Shown: positions 17,491-27,053 of the stretch, in pieces
How the letters are laid out: every line of letters begins with the position of its first letter
Position numbering within the stretch: the stretch's first letter is position 1
DNA from: Beijerinckiaceae bacterium
GTDB lineage: Bacteria; Pseudomonadota; Alphaproteobacteria; Rhizobiales; Beijerinckiaceae
Reading direction: 5' to 3'
Assembly (NCBI GenBank): GCA_021324915.1
Contig: JAJPIC010000011.1
Coordinates: 62,001 to 126,000, forward strand
DNA: 64,000 bases
Notes under the pieces: generated by a model
The model's database searches: none
Told to the model about the DNA's origin: nothing
What the model saw: only the letters and a program-made list of their open reading frames with translations
Position numbers and translations under genes: made by a program

Positions 17491-19104
17491 ATGGCCTTTC
17501 ACTATTCTCCGCTCTTTCCTTCCGCGCACGACAAGGTCCTCTACCGCAAGCTCACCGACAAGGGCGTGCGCGTCGAGAATTTCGGCCATCGCGAAATGCT
17601 CGTCGTCGAGCCCGAGGCGCTGAAGCTTCTTGCCGAAGCCGCCTTCATCGACATCAACCACCTCCTGCGTCCCGCCCATCTCGCGCAGCTTGCTGCAATC
17701 CTCAAAGATCCCGAGGCGACGGAGAACGACAGGTTCGTGGCCTTCGATCTCTTGAAAAACGCCAATATCGCCGCCGGCGGTGTGCTTCCTATGTGCCAGG
17801 ACACGGGGACAGCTATCGTAATGGCCAAGAAGGGTCGGCGCGTCTTCACCGAGGGCGCCGACGAGGCCGCCTTGGCCGAAGGCATCTGGAATGCCTACGA
17901 CAAGAAGAACTTGCGCTATTCGCAATTGGCGCCGCTCTCCATGTTCGAAGAGAAGAATACGCGGACCAATCTGCCGGCGCAGATCGAAATCTTCAGCGAG
18001 GGCGAGGACGCCTATAAATTTCTCTTCATTGCGAAGGGCGGCGGATCGGCGAACAAGACCTTCCTCTTTCAAGGCACGCCTTCGCTCCTTACGCACGACC
18101 GGCTCGTCGCCTTTCTCAAGGAAAAGATCCTGACGCTCGGTACGGCCGCCTGTCCTCCTTATCATCTTGCGATCGTCATCGGTGGCACGTCGGCCGAATT
18201 GAACCTCAAGACGGTGAAGCTCGCCTCCACGCATTATTACGACGATCTGCCGGTGAAAGGCAGCGAAGATGCGCACGCGTTCCGCGATCTCGGGCTGGAA
18301 GCCGAGATCTTCAAGCTGACGCAGAGCCTCGGCGTCGGCGCGCAATTCGGCGGGAAATATTTCTGCCATGACGTGCGCGTCATCCGGCTGCCGCGCCATG
18401 GCGCCTCGCTGCCGATCGGGCTTGGCGTCTCCTGCTCGGCCGATCGTCAGGCGCTGGGCAAGATCACCAGGGATGGCGTGTTCCTCGAAGAGCTCGAACA
18501 CGATCCGGCAAAATATCTGCCGCTGGACGAGACGGGGCTCGATGAACGTGTGGTGGAGATCGACCTTTGGAAGTCGATGCCGGAGATTCTCGCCACACTG
18601 ACGAAATATCCGATCCGCACGCGACTCTCGCTCACCGGCCCCCTGGTCGTGGCACGCGATCTCGCGCACGCCAAGATCCGCGAGCGGCTCGAACGCGGCG
18701 AGCCGATGCCGCATTATTTCAAAGATCATCCGATCTATTATGCGGGACCGGCGAAGACGCCGGCGGGTTATCCGTCGGGCTCTTTCGGCCCGACCACGGC
18801 CGGGCGCATGGATGCCTATGTCGACGAGTTCCAGGCCGCCGGCGGCTCACTCGTCATGCTCGCCAAAGGCAATCGATCGCCCCAAGTGCGTCAAGCCTGC
18901 GCCAAACACCATGGATTTTATCTCGGCTCGATCGGCGGCTCGGCTGCGCGCCTATCGCAGGATTGTATCACCAAGGTCGAGACGATCGCTTATCCCGAGC
19001 TTGGAATGGAGGCCATCTTCAAGATCGAGGTGAAGGATTTTCCCGCCTTCATCGTCATCGACGACAAGGGCAATGATTTTTTCAAGGAGTTGAATCTGGG
19101 TTAG
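17491..19104 (+). CDS. Class I fumarate hydratase
   Basis: Iron-sulfur fumarase (FumA/FumB type) that interconverts fumarate and malate in the TCA cycle. The 537-residue single chain contains an N-terminal alpha-type and a C-terminal beta-type domain. The three 4Fe-4S ligands are C102 (LPMCQDTGT), C221 (AACPPYH) and C315 (GVSCSADR). The C-terminal domain has the conserved [18 protein letters not shown]. It appears monocistronic. Oxygen-sensitive class I fumarases often coexist with FumC, which is not in view. Confidence 0.93.
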   Translation: MAFHYSPLFPSAHDKVLYRKLTDKGVRVENFGHREMLVVEPEALKLLAEAAFIDINHLLRPAHLAQLAAILKDPEATENDRFVAFDLLKNANIAAGGVLPMCQDTGTAIVMAKKGRRVFTEGADEAALAEGIWNAYDKKNLRYSQLAPLSMFEEKNTRTNLPAQIEIFSEGEDAYKFLFIAKGGGSANKTFLFQGTPSLLTHDRLVAFLKEKILTLGTAACPPYHLAIVIGGTSAELNLKTVKLASTHYYDDLPVKGSEDAHAFRDLGLEAEIFKLTQSLGVGAQFGGKYFCHDVRVIRLPRHGASLPIGLGVSCSADRQALGKITRDGVFLEELEHDPAKYLPLDETGLDERVVEIDLWKSMPEILATLTKYPIRTRLSLTGPLVVARDLAHAKIRERLERGEPMPHYFKDHPIYYAGPAKTPAGYPSGSFGPTTAGRMDAYVDEFQAAGGSLVMLAKGNRSPQVRQACAKHHGFYLGSIGGSAARLSQDCITKVETIAYPELGMEAIFKIEVKDFPAFIVIDDKGNDFFKELNLG

Positions 19105-19260
19105 ATCGCGAGCCTGTAACGCCCCGCGCCCCGGGATAATTCCAACAGCCGCTAAGACATGGGCGCATTGCGGCCGGGCTTTTCCCGCCGTTTACGCCGA
19201 ACCGTGCGGCAGCGGGACGCGCGGACTTGGACCCGCGAACATGCACGCGGCTGCCGCGGC

Positions 19261-19803
19261 TCAATATTCGATCTTCAGCACTTCGAGCCTGTCGGTGCCC
19301 TTTGGCGTATGGACCTCGACGACGTCGCCTTCCTCGGCTTTCAAAAGCGCCTTGGCGACCGGCGAGATCCAGCTGATCTCGCCGGCTTCCGAATGGGCTT
19401 CATCGATCCCGACAATGCGCACCTTTTTCGTCTCGCCCTCGCTATTGAGATACGTGACGCGCGCGCCGAAGAACACGCGGTCCTTGTTCTTCTGCTTAGC
19501 GGGATCGACCACCTCGGCGATTTCGATGCGCTTCATGAGGAAACGCAGGCGCCGGTCGATCTCGCGCAGCCGCCGCTTGCCGTAGATATAATCGCCATTC
19601 TCGGACCGATCGCCATTGCCGGCTGCCCAAGAGACGGTCTCGACGATCTTCGGCCGTTCTTCCTGCTGCAAGACACGGAACTCTTCGCGCAGGCGCAGCA
19701 GGCCCTCCGGCGTAATGTAATTCTTGATGCCGGCCGGAAGCTCAGGAATCTCGTCTTCGAACTCGGTATCGCTTTCCGGCTCTTTGGTGAAAGCTTTGCT
19801 CAT
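19261..19803 (-). CDS. greB: Transcription elongation factor GreB
   Basis: Cleavage factor that rescues backtracked RNA polymerase. After an acidic 30-residue leader comes the N-terminal coiled coil bearing GNGDRSENGDYIYGKRRLRE, whose acidic tip supplies the catalytic acids. The C-terminal FKBP-like domain ends in ISWISPVAKALLKAEEGD. The YGKRRLREIDRRLRFL stretch matches GreB rather than GreA. The ATG at 19803 is preferred over an in-frame ATG at 19863, which would give a long leader. Confidence 0.9.
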   Translation of the reverse strand: MSKAFTKEPESDTEFEDEIPELPAGIKNYITPEGLLRLREEFRVLQQEERPKIVETVSWAAGNGDRSENGDYIYGKRRLREIDRRLRFLMKRIEIAEVVDPAKQKNKDRVFFGARVTYLNSEGETKKVRIVGIDEAHSEAGEISWISPVAKALLKAEEGDVVEVHTPKGTDRLEVLKIEY

Positions 19804-19892
19804 AAAGGCATAGTTGGCCGCCTGCCCTGCCCTTGGCAAGGGGCTTGCGGGCTTTCTGGACATTGGCGCACCTGCGTGGCAGAAGCACGCGC

Positions 19893-20975
19893 ATGTCCGA
19901 TCTCGACCAGCTTGAGCAGGAAACCCTCGCCGCCATCGAAAAGGCCGAAGATGAGACGGGGCTCGAAGCCGTGCGCGTTGCAGCGCTCGGCAAGAAAGGC
20001 ACGATCTCGGCCCTCCTGGCCGGTCTCGGCAAAATGGCGCCGGACGAGCGCAAGGTTCAAGGCGCGGTCATCAATGCGCTGAAAGACCGGGTCAGCGCCG
20101 CTTTCACAGAGCGGCGCGTCGCCTTGAAAGAGGCTGCGCTCGAGCATCGCCTCGCCACAGAGACTTTGGACGTCACGCTGCCGGCGCGCACAAGCCCGCT
20201 CGATCTCGGCCGCATCCATCCGCTTTCGCAGGTCACGGAAGAGATCGCGACGATCTTCGCCGATCTCGGCTTTTCCGTTGCGGAGGGGCCGGACATCGAG
20301 ACCGACGATTATAATTTCGGCAAGCTCAATTTCCCGCCCGATCATCCGGCGCGCGACATGCACGACACGTTCTTTTTGAAGCCGGATGCGTCAGGCGAAA
20401 GAAAGCTTTTGCGCACGCATACGAGTCCGGTGCAGGTGCGCACCATGTTGAACCAGCGACCCCCGATCCGCGTGATTTGCCCGGGGCGCGCCTATCGCTG
20501 CGATTCGGATCAGACCCATACGCCGATGTTCCATCAGGTCGAGGGCCTCGTCATCGACAAACAGGCCAATCTCGGCCATTTGAAGTGGACCTTGAGCGAA
20601 TTCTGCAAGGCCTTTTTCGAAGTCGCGGACGTGAGAATGCGTTTTCGCCCGAGCTATTTCCCGTTTACCGAACCCTCGATGGAAGTCGACATTCAATGTT
20701 CGCGCAAAGCGGGCGAAATCCGCTTCGGCGAAGGCGAGGATTGGCTCGAGATTCTCGGCTGCGGGATGGTTCATCCCAATGTGCTGCGCAATTGCGGTCT
20801 CGATCCCGATGCGTACCAGGGATTTGCCTGGGGCATCGGAATCGATCGCCTCGCCATGCTGAAATATGGAATGCCGGACCTGCGCGCCTTCTTCGACGCG
20901 GACGTCCGTTGGCTCAAGCACTATGGCTTTCGCCCGCTCGACTTCCCGACACTGCTCGCGGGCCTGTCGAGCTGA
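19893..20975 (+). CDS. pheS: Phenylalanine--tRNA ligase alpha subunit
   Basis: Catalytic subunit of the class II alpha2beta2 PheRS. The 360-residue protein has an N-terminal coiled coil (about 1-85), motif 2 around [19 protein letters not shown], and motif 3 [17 protein letters not shown]. The ATG at 19893 is divergent from greB with 89 bp between. The beta-subunit gene pheT, which normally follows, is absent; a two-gene hypothetical unit starts 15 bp downstream. Confidence 0.96.
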   Translation: MSDLDQLEQETLAAIEKAEDETGLEAVRVAALGKKGTISALLAGLGKMAPDERKVQGAVINALKDRVSAAFTERRVALKEAALEHRLATETLDVTLPARTSPLDLGRIHPLSQVTEEIATIFADLGFSVAEGPDIETDDYNFGKLNFPPDHPARDMHDTFFLKPDASGERKLLRTHTSPVQVRTMLNQRPPIRVICPGRAYRCDSDQTHTPMFHQVEGLVIDKQANLGHLKWTLSEFCKAFFEVADVRMRFRPSYFPFTEPSMEVDIQCSRKAGEIRFGEGEDWLEILGCGMVHPNVLRNCGLDPDAYQGFAWGIGIDRLAMLKYGMPDLRAFFDADVRWLKHYGFRPLDFPTLLAGLSS

Positions 20976-20990
20976 GTAAGGACAAATGCG

Positions 20991-21302
20991 ATGCTGACCG
21001 AACCGGAAGTTCAGGCAGTTGCGCAACGCATTCTCCGGGAGAAGCTGGGTCCGTTCGGATTTTCCGAAGCGCGGGTGAATGCCGGACTTGATCACGACGG
21101 AGAGCCGGCCCTCTTCGTTGATGCAATCTTTCAGCCCAATGCTCCGAACATCGGCGGCCGTGCCTCGTCAGAGGCGCTGGTCGCGCTCAGAAATGCCTTG
21201 CTAGAAAAAGATGAGGAGCGTTTCCCTTATCTCTTGCTGCGCTATCCGGATGACGAATTCCCCGAAAGCGCGCCACGAATGCCAGGTACAAAGTTTTCAT
21301 GA
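20991..21302 (+). CDS. Hypothetical partner of the HEPN-like protein
   Basis: A 103-residue soluble protein of unknown function (MLTEPEVQAVAQRILREKLG; central GFSEARVNAGLDHDGEPALF). The charged N-terminal helix followed by alternating hydrophobic residues suggests a small alpha/beta fold. It starts 15 bp after pheS and overlaps the next gene by 4 bp (ATGA), so the pair is translationally coupled. By position it is a candidate antidote or nucleotidyltransferase-like partner of the HEPN-like protein, but no MNT motif is visible and the role is not established. Confidence 0.7.
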   Translation: MLTEPEVQAVAQRILREKLGPFGFSEARVNAGLDHDGEPALFVDAIFQPNAPNIGGRASSEALVALRNALLEKDEERFPYLLLRYPDDEFPESAPRMPGTKFS

Positions 21303-21757
21303 TCGACGATGATTGGCTTGAGCTGGCGGAGCACCTCGCCATGTTGGATCCCGGCCGCCCGAGGCAAGCTTCTCTTAGAAAATCAATCTCAACCGCCTAC
21401 TATGCTCTTTTCCACTCTTTGGCTTACTTGTGCGCGGACCAGCTTGTGGGTTGGAGAAAGCCCTGGAACGTCTTCAAGCCAGTCTATCGCGCGCTCCACC
21501 ACGGTTTAGCCAAGAAATATCTCGAGCGAGCGGCAAGAGCCGAACCTGCCGGCCGAATCGCCCAAATCGGAAGCGTCTTCATGGCGCTTCAAGAGGTCCG
21601 ACATCAGGTGGACTACGACCCGGAGCCATTACCGTTCGGACGCAAGGCAACGCTCGATTATTGTGCGCGAGCGCGGTTCGCAGTCGAAACGATCCGCGCC
21701 CTTTCCGCCGAAAATAAGCTCGCACTGGCGGTCGGCCTGATCATGAGGGCTCGCTAA
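21299..21757 (+). CDS. HEPN-like domain protein
   Basis: A 152-residue mostly helical protein. The segment RKSISTAYYALFHSLAYL (27-44) matches the first long helix of HEPN proteins, and LQEVRHQVDYDPEP (97-110) resembles the later conserved R..ADY segment. The RNase motif R-X4-6-H of toxic HEPN proteins is not clearly present, so nuclease activity is uncertain. It is coupled to the preceding 103-residue gene and ends just before the convergent DUF1674 gene. A toxin-antitoxin-like or defence role is inference from family and arrangement. Confidence 0.65.
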   Translation: MIDDDWLELAEHLAMLDPGRPRQASLRKSISTAYYALFHSLAYLCADQLVGWRKPWNVFKPVYRALHHGLAKKYLERAARAEPAGRIAQIGSVFMALQEVRHQVDYDPEPLPFGRKATLDYCARARFAVETIRALSAENKLALAVGLIMRAR

Positions 21758-21764
21758 TGCGGCT

Positions 21765-21971
21765 TCAGAAATCGCTGGCGATGCCCTTCACTTCCCAATC
21801 CCCGTAGCGAACCGGATCGAGACCTTTGCGGCCTCCCACCTCGAGCGGACGGCTGACCGAGCCTGCGAGCCGGCGGCGCTCCTGCGCTTCGGCGAGTGCA
21901 CGCTCGGCTGCGGGATTGAGGTGGCGCCGTGACGCTCCCGTCTCGCCGTGGCAGCTATCCATCATCTTCAT
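21765..21971 (-). CDS. DUF1674 protein (SDHAF4-like)
   Basis: A 68-residue protein ending in the DUF1674 hallmark VGGRKGLDPVRYGDWEVKG. In mitochondria the homologous Sdh8/SDHAF4 helps assemble succinate dehydrogenase; the bacterial role is likely similar but unproven. The ATG at 21971 is chosen because homologues are short and have a charged N-terminus; alternatives exist at 22007, 21965 and 21962. It is divergent from rsmB, a neighbourhood seen in other Rhizobiales. Confidence 0.8.
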   Translation of the reverse strand: MKMMDSCHGETGASRRHLNPAAERALAEAQERRRLAGSVSRPLEVGGRKGLDPVRYGDWEVKGIASDF

Positions 21972-22178
21972 GTCCGTTCTCTTTCGTGATGCCCCGGCGC
22001 TTGTCATAACTGCTCCAAAGCGGCGGAAGGATGACGCCTTTGATCATCTTCATGAGCACATTCGGTTACGGCACATTTCATCAAGTCGCATCTCAATGTT
22101 ACACTCGCATTCGAATCACATGTTTGATCCGCCTTGTCGCGAGTTTGACGCAATGACAAGGATTCGCGGAGCGTAGAG

Positions 22179-23549
22179 ATGATCAAACGCGCCGCCGAAC
22201 TCGCAAGACAAGAATCGCTCGCAATTCCCGGTCTCGCAGCACGCGCCGCCGCCGTTGCGATCTTGCGCGACGTGATCACCGGCGGACATATGCTCGACGA
22301 GCTCTTTGCGCCAGGCAGCGGCCTCTCGCGGTTAGCGGGCCTTGCGCCGCGCGACATTGCCTTGACGCGTTCGATCGTCACTGCCGCGCTGCGCCGGCTC
22401 GGCACGATCCGCAACGCGCTCGCAGCTCTACTCGCCGCGGGTCCGCCGCGTGCCGCCGCAATGCAGGTCGAATCCTGCCTGACGATCGCCGCAGCACAAA
22501 TTCTGTTTCTCGATGTGCCTGACCATGCGGCGGTCGATCTTGCCGTGCGCATGATTCGTCTCGATCAGAAAGCCGTTCCTTATGCTTCTCTCGTTAACGG
22601 AGTCTTACGCAACCTGATCCGCCGGCGGGAAGAATTTCTCGCTGCCGGCAGCGCGCTCGATCAGGATACGCCGGCTTGGCTTGCCGCGCGCTGGCGCAAG
22701 GCTTATGGCGAGACTTCGGCGCAAGCGATCGCAGCCACAAACCGGCTCGAACCGACGCTCGATATCAGCGTCAAGTCCGACTTGGCATTTTGGGCCGAGA
22801 GACTCGAGGCGGCGATCCTGCCCACAGGCTCGCTGCGGCTTTCGACCCATGCGCCGATCGCCGAATTGGCCGGCTACGCGGAAGGAGCTTGGTGGGTTCA
22901 GGATGCGGCGGCGGCTCTCCCTGCCCGTTTGCTCAAACCGGCGCCGGGCATGACGATCGGCGATCTCTGCTCGGCGCCCGGCGGAAAAGCGGCCCAGCTT
23001 GCCGCATGCGGCGCGCATGTCGTCGCCGTCGATCGCTCGGCGGAGCGGCTCAAACTGCTCAGCGCCAACCTTCAGCGCTTGCGCCTCGAAGCGGAAATCG
23101 TGGTAGCCGACGTTACCGCGCTTGCGGGCTATAGTTTCGATGCCGTTTTGCTCGATGCGCCCTGTTCGGGGACAGGCACGATCCGGCGCCATCCCGATAT
23201 CGCCTGGACAAAGAAGCCCGGCGATATAGCCAAGCTTGCCGCGCTGCAGGCGCGCATGCTCGACAAGGCCTTCGAACTCGTGAAACCGGGCGGCACGATC
23301 GTCTATTGCGTCTGTTCGATCGAACCGGAGGAAGGCGAACAGCAGATCGCCAATCTTCTGCGCCGAAATCCGGATCTTGAGCGCTCTTCTATAGGAGCCG
23401 ACGAGGTCGGCGGGCTCGGCGAGCTCCTCAACGGCAATGGCGAGCTACGCACCTTGCCATCGCATCTGCCGGCCCAGGAGCCGCGATTTGCCGGGCTCGA
23501 CGGGTTCTTCGCCGCAAGACTCGTGCGTAAACATCGGCAAAGCCGGTAG
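22179..23549 (+). CDS. rsmB: 16S rRNA m5C967 methyltransferase RsmB-like
   Basis: A 456-residue protein with an N-terminal NusB-like RNA-binding domain (about 20-160) and a C-terminal RsmB/Nop2 methyltransferase domain. SAM motif I is DLCSAPGGKAAQLA, the proton-abstracting cysteine is C329 in DAPCSGTGT, and the nucleophilic cysteine is C379 in YCVCSIEPEEGE. The presence of a NusB domain points to RsmB rather than RsmF. The heparinase-like gene follows on the same strand. Confidence 0.92.
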   Translation: MIKRAAELARQESLAIPGLAARAAAVAILRDVITGGHMLDELFAPGSGLSRLAGLAPRDIALTRSIVTAALRRLGTIRNALAALLAAGPPRAAAMQVESCLTIAAAQILFLDVPDHAAVDLAVRMIRLDQKAVPYASLVNGVLRNLIRRREEFLAAGSALDQDTPAWLAARWRKAYGETSAQAIAATNRLEPTLDISVKSDLAFWAERLEAAILPTGSLRLSTHAPIAELAGYAEGAWWVQDAAAALPARLLKPAPGMTIGDLCSAPGGKAAQLAACGAHVVAVDRSAERLKLLSANLQRLRLEAEIVVADVTALAGYSFDAVLLDAPCSGTGTIRRHPDIAWTKKPGDIAKLAALQARMLDKAFELVKPGGTIVYCVCSIEPEEGEQQIANLLRRNPDLERSSIGADEVGGLGELLNGNGELRTLPSHLPAQEPRFAGLDGFFAARLVRKHRQSR

Positions 23550-23629
23550 CGCGCGTTGCGTTCAAAGAAATTTTGCCCGAAGTTGGGGCCGAAGCTGGAG
23601 CGTGGAGGCGGCGCGCCGAACCTCGCGAA

Positions 23630-25354
23630 ATGAAGGACGAGTTTCACATTATAGCGCGTCTTGCCGCACGAGCGACCCGCTCAATGCGTCGCATTACGAG
23701 TCTGCCTTATTCCGCTCTCGCAGCTCTGCGTGCGAACCCGCCGGAGAGATTGCTGATCGCGCCGCAGGACATACGCACGACCGATGCAACGATCGCGAGC
23801 GAAATCTATTCGGGCTATTTCGCCTTCGCCGGCAAGGGCGTCAATCTACATGGCCGCTCGCCCTTCGAGATCGAATCGCCCTCGCTCGGCTGGTCGCGCG
23901 CGCTCAATAGTTTCGGCTGGCTGCGGCATTTGCGCGCCGCCGATACCGCGCTGGCGCGAGCCAATGCGCGCGCCCTCGTCGACGATTTTCTGACGGCGGC
24001 CGAAAAGTCGAATGGAGGCGTCGCGTGGGAACCGCGCGTCGTCGTGCGGCGAACTTTGTCCTTTCTTTCGCAATCGCCGATTATTCTGGAGAGCGCCGAC
24101 CGTGCCTTTTACCGGCGCTTCATGCGGGCGCTCACGCGCGCGCAAATCTTCCTCGAACGTCAGATCGCCGCTGGACAAGTGACGGGCGAAGAGCGTCTCT
24201 TCGCCGCCATCGGACTTGCCGAACTCAGCCTATGCATGCAGGCGAGCGGCAGCGCCCAACGCCGCAGCACGCGATTGCTGGCCGAGGAGCTCGATCGGCA
24301 GATCCGTCCCGATGGCGGCCATATCAGCCGCAATCCCAATACCCTGGTCCGCCTGCTCGTCGATCTCCTCCCTTTGCGCCAGGCCTATGCCGCCCGCGCG
24401 GTCTCTCCGCCGCCGCAACTCCTCAACGCGATCGACCGCATGTTGCCGATGCTCCGCATGTTGCGCCATGGCGACGGCACGCTCGCGCTCTTCAACGGCA
24501 TGGGGATCACGGCGCCGGACATTCTCGCCACCCTCCTCGCCTATGACGATCCTCGCGCAAAACCCTTGTTCAACGCGCCGCATTCCGGCTACCAGCGCGT
24601 CGAGGCGGGGCCGAGCCTCCTGATCGTGGACGCGGGCAAAGCGCCGCCGCCCGAATTTTCGTCCCTCGCACACGCCGGCTGTCTTTCCTTCGAATTCTCG
24701 GTCGGCCCGCAGCGGCTCGTCGTCAATTGCGGGGCGCCTGACGCAAATCGCACGGCGGCGCGACGCGCAGCGCGCGCAACCGCGGCTCATTCGACATTGG
24801 TGATCGACGACACGTCATCCTGCCGTTTTGCGCGGCAAAAAGGCCTTGAAGCCTATCTTGGGGACGAGATCCTCGCCGGGCCGACGCAAGTCGCAATCGA
24901 ACGCCAAGCGCTGCCGATGAGGACCCGGCTGCTTCTCGCGCATGATGGCTATCGGCCGCGGTTCAAGCTGATCCACGAGCGCCGGCTGACGCTCAGCGCC
25001 GACGGCATGCGGCTCGAGGGTGAGGATCGGCTGAAAGCCGCCTCCGAGAAAGTCGCACCGCGGCCCTTCGCTCTGCGCTTTCACATTCATCCGAGCGTCT
25101 CCCTGCAAGTCGTCCTCGCCGGGCGCGCCGTTCTCCTCGACCTTCCGGATAAGAGCCGCTGGGTATTCAGCGCCCACGATCATCCGATCGAAATCGAGGA
25201 GAGCATATTCTTCGCTTCGGCAGACGGGCCGCGGCCTTGCGAGCAGATCGTCGTCCGCGGGCACATGGATCAGGCTGCCCAGATCGCCTGGTCTCTGCGC
25301 CACCTCGAAGAGGATCACGCCGAGCGAAGCGAAGCGGAGGCAGAGCGGGCATGA
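23630..25354 (+). CDS. Heparinase II/III family protein
   Basis: About 574 residues. The N-terminal half is an alpha/alpha toroid with NSFGWLRHLR and DGGHISRNPNTLV; the C-terminal half is the beta-sandwich heparinase II/III-like domain (LAHAGCLSFEFSVG, AHSTLVIDD). In Rhizobiales this gene regularly follows rsmB, often before purH. A lyase role on envelope polysaccharide is possible but untested, and no signal peptide is clear. The ATG at 23630 is used; a TTG at 23573 is less convincing. purH does not follow; a convergent TetR gene lies 1 bp away. Confidence 0.82.
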   Translation: MKDEFHIIARLAARATRSMRRITSLPYSALAALRANPPERLLIAPQDIRTTDATIASEIYSGYFAFAGKGVNLHGRSPFEIESPSLGWSRALNSFGWLRHLRAADTALARANARALVDDFLTAAEKSNGGVAWEPRVVVRRTLSFLSQSPIILESADRAFYRRFMRALTRAQIFLERQIAAGQVTGEERLFAAIGLAELSLCMQASGSAQRRSTRLLAEELDRQIRPDGGHISRNPNTLVRLLVDLLPLRQAYAARAVSPPPQLLNAIDRMLPMLRMLRHGDGTLALFNGMGITAPDILATLLAYDDPRAKPLFNAPHSGYQRVEAGPSLLIVDAGKAPPPEFSSLAHAGCLSFEFSVGPQRLVVNCGAPDANRTAARRAARATAAHSTLVIDDTSSCRFARQKGLEAYLGDEILAGPTQVAIERQALPMRTRLLLAHDGYRPRFKLIHERRLTLSADGMRLEGEDRLKAASEKVAPRPFALRFHIHPSVSLQVVLAGRAVLLDLPDKSRWVFSAHDHPIEIEESIFFASADGPRPCEQIVVRGHMDQAAQIAWSLRHLEEDHAERSEAEAERA

Positions 25355-25355
25355 C

Positions 25356-25943
25356 CTATCGCAAGATCGCCGCGATGGCCTCTTTGAGCAATGCGCACGC
25401 CGCTTCCTTCGAGCGTCCTTTGCGCAGCAATTGAAACATCGCATGGCTGGTGAGGCCGAAGATCAAGTCCACCAGCCCCTCGCGCACGCCCTGATATTGA
25501 GGCTCCGGCTTCAGCCGGTTGACCAAGGCGCCGATGGCCTTTCTGCGCCGTTCGATCCGCTCCGCAATGGTGTCGGCGAATTCGGGATCGACCGCCGCTG
25601 TGTCATGCAACCGCGCGAAAGCAAGATCGGCCGACCAGAAATCGCAGAAGATTTCAATGAGCCGGTCGAGTGCCTCGCGCGGATCTGCCAAAGCCATCGC
25701 ATCGGGAATGCGGCCCAACCCGCCACGCCGCGCGCATTCGTCGAAGACCGTCTCGAGCAGGCCTTTGCGCGAGCCGAATTGCTTGTAAAGCGTGAGACGG
25801 GTAACTCCGGCCTCGCGTGCGACATCCCGCATGGAGGGCGGCCCGGCGTCGCGACCGAGCAGGCGAATGGCGGCATCCACCACAAGCTCCCGCTTGGCGG
25901 CTGCGGCAGCGGTTCTGACCGGGCTGACATAGGCGCGTTTCAT
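25356..25943 (-). CDS. TetR/AcrR family transcriptional regulator
   Basis: A 195-residue repressor with an N-terminal helix-turn-helix (ELVVDAAIRLLG ... SMRDVAREAGVTRLTLYKQF) and a divergent ligand-binding C-terminus. The ATG at 25943 is preferred; an in-frame ATG at 26003 would fall inside the palindromic operator. It is divergent from a small membrane-protein gene across an 88-bp gap containing the palindrome, so it probably represses itself and that neighbour. Ligand unknown. Confidence 0.88.
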   Translation of the reverse strand: MKRAYVSPVRTAAAAAKRELVVDAAIRLLGRDAGPPSMRDVAREAGVTRLTLYKQFGSRKGLLETVFDECARRGGLGRIPDAMALADPREALDRLIEIFCDFWSADLAFARLHDTAAVDPEFADTIAERIERRRKAIGALVNRLKPEPQYQGVREGLVDLIFGLTSHAMFQLLRKGRSKEAACALLKEAIAAILR

Positions 25944-25985
25944 CACGTTGCGATTGAACTTGGAGGATTTCAGCTTGGCATTTTG

Positions 25986-26004
25986 AGTATACCTAGTGTA
26001 CACT
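25986..26004. promoter_or_regulatory. Candidate TetR operator
   Basis: AGTATACCTAGTGTACACT contains the perfect palindrome AGTGTACACT preceded by a related half site AGTATAC. It lies in the only divergent gap of the TetR gene, 28 bp before the membrane-protein start. Its AT content contrasts with the surroundings and likely overlaps promoter elements for both genes. Assignment is by position and symmetry. Confidence 0.55.
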
Positions 26005-26031
26005 TAATTTGCCAAGCTTGGGAGGAAGCTC

Positions 26032-26430
26032 ATGCAAGCCGCGATTGCCGTCGCCATTTCGCTTCACCTGCTCGCCGGAATCTTCTGGGCGGGCACGACG
26101 TTCGCGGTCGCGCGCACAGGCGGGACTGGCGGCATGCGCCTTTATCGGCCGCAACAATGGGCGGCGGTTATTGCCGTGCTCGCCGGGGCCTATCTGTGGA
26201 GCGTGCTTCGCCCAGAAGGTACGACCGGGATCATTCTGGGAATCGGCGCTTTATGCGCCATCGCGGCGGCCGGGGTGCAAGGCGCAATGGCCGGCCGCTC
26301 GATCCGCGCCTTTCGCAATGGAGCGCTGAGCGAGGAGAAGGCCCAAGAGCAGGTCTTGGTCGCGCAGCGGATCGCCGCCCTGCTGCTGGGTGCAACGATC
26401 GTCTGCATGGGGATCGCCCGCTATACGTGA
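26032..26430 (+). CDS. Small integral membrane protein under TetR control
   Basis: A 132-residue protein with four hydrophobic segments (about 3-23, 42-60, 63-85 and 108-128) and no recognised family signature. A strong GGAGGAAG ribosome site precedes the ATG. It is divergent from the TetR gene and probably regulated by it. It resembles DoxX-like or CopD-like small membrane proteins in size and topology only. Its end overlaps the convergent thiE by 10 bp. Confidence 0.75.
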   Translation: MQAAIAVAISLHLLAGIFWAGTTFAVARTGGTGGMRLYRPQQWAAVIAVLAGAYLWSVLRPEGTTGIILGIGALCAIAAAGVQGAMAGRSIRAFRNGALSEEKAQEQVLVAQRIAALLLGATIVCMGIARYT

Positions 26431-27053
26431 GCCGATCCTTCCCCTCGCGGCGTTTTGCGGCTCCGGGTCGCTTCGACCCAGGCACAGGTGCGGGCCTCGG
26501 GATCGTCGGCGCGCGTGACGTCGGTCACGACCGAGACGATATCGGCGCCGGCGTCGAATATGGCTCCAGCGCGCTCCAGGGTGATTCCGCCGATGGCGAC
26601 GAGCGGGATGGCGCCGATCCTTCTCTTCCATTCTCCGATCCGGGCAAGGCCCTGCGGCGCGAAGGCCATCTCTTTCAATGTTGTCGGGTAGATCGGACCG
26701 AGCGCGATGTAATCGGGCTGAACCTCGAGGGCGCGGGCAAGCTCGCCCTCGTCATGCGTCGAGACGCCGAGCCGCAGGCCGGCGCGGCGAATGGCGGGAA
26801 TATCGGCATGGGCGAGATCGTCTTGCCCGAGATGAATGAAATCGCAGCGGAGGTCGATCGCTTCCTGCCAATAATCGTTGACCACCAATTGAGCCCCCGC
26901 GAGCATTGCGAGCGCCTTGGCGGCGGCGATCTCTTCGTGGATTTCGGCCGCCGGCCGATCCTTTACGCGCAATTGCACGAATCTGATGCCGCAGGGCAAA
27001 AGCCGCGCGATCCAGCCGGCGCTGTCGACGATCGGATAGAAAGGATCAAGCAC
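26421..27053 (-). CDS. thiE: Thiamine-phosphate synthase
   Basis: Joins HMP pyrophosphate and the thiazole phosphate carboxylate to give thiamine phosphate. Conserved blocks are present in order: [36 protein letters not shown] and VAIGGI. The GTG at 27053 is the only suitable start and overlaps the thiG stop by 8 bp. It is the last gene of the riboswitch-controlled thiO-thiS-thiG-thiE operon. Confidence 0.92.
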   Translation of the reverse strand: MLDPFYPIVDSAGWIARLLPCGIRFVQLRVKDRPAAEIHEEIAAAKALAMLAGAQLVVNDYWQEAIDLRCDFIHLGQDDLAHADIPAIRRAGLRLGVSTHDEGELARALEVQPDYIALGPIYPTTLKEMAFAPQGLARIGEWKRRIGAIPLVAIGGITLERAGAIFDAGADIVSVVTDVTRADDPEARTCAWVEATRSRKTPRGEGSAHV

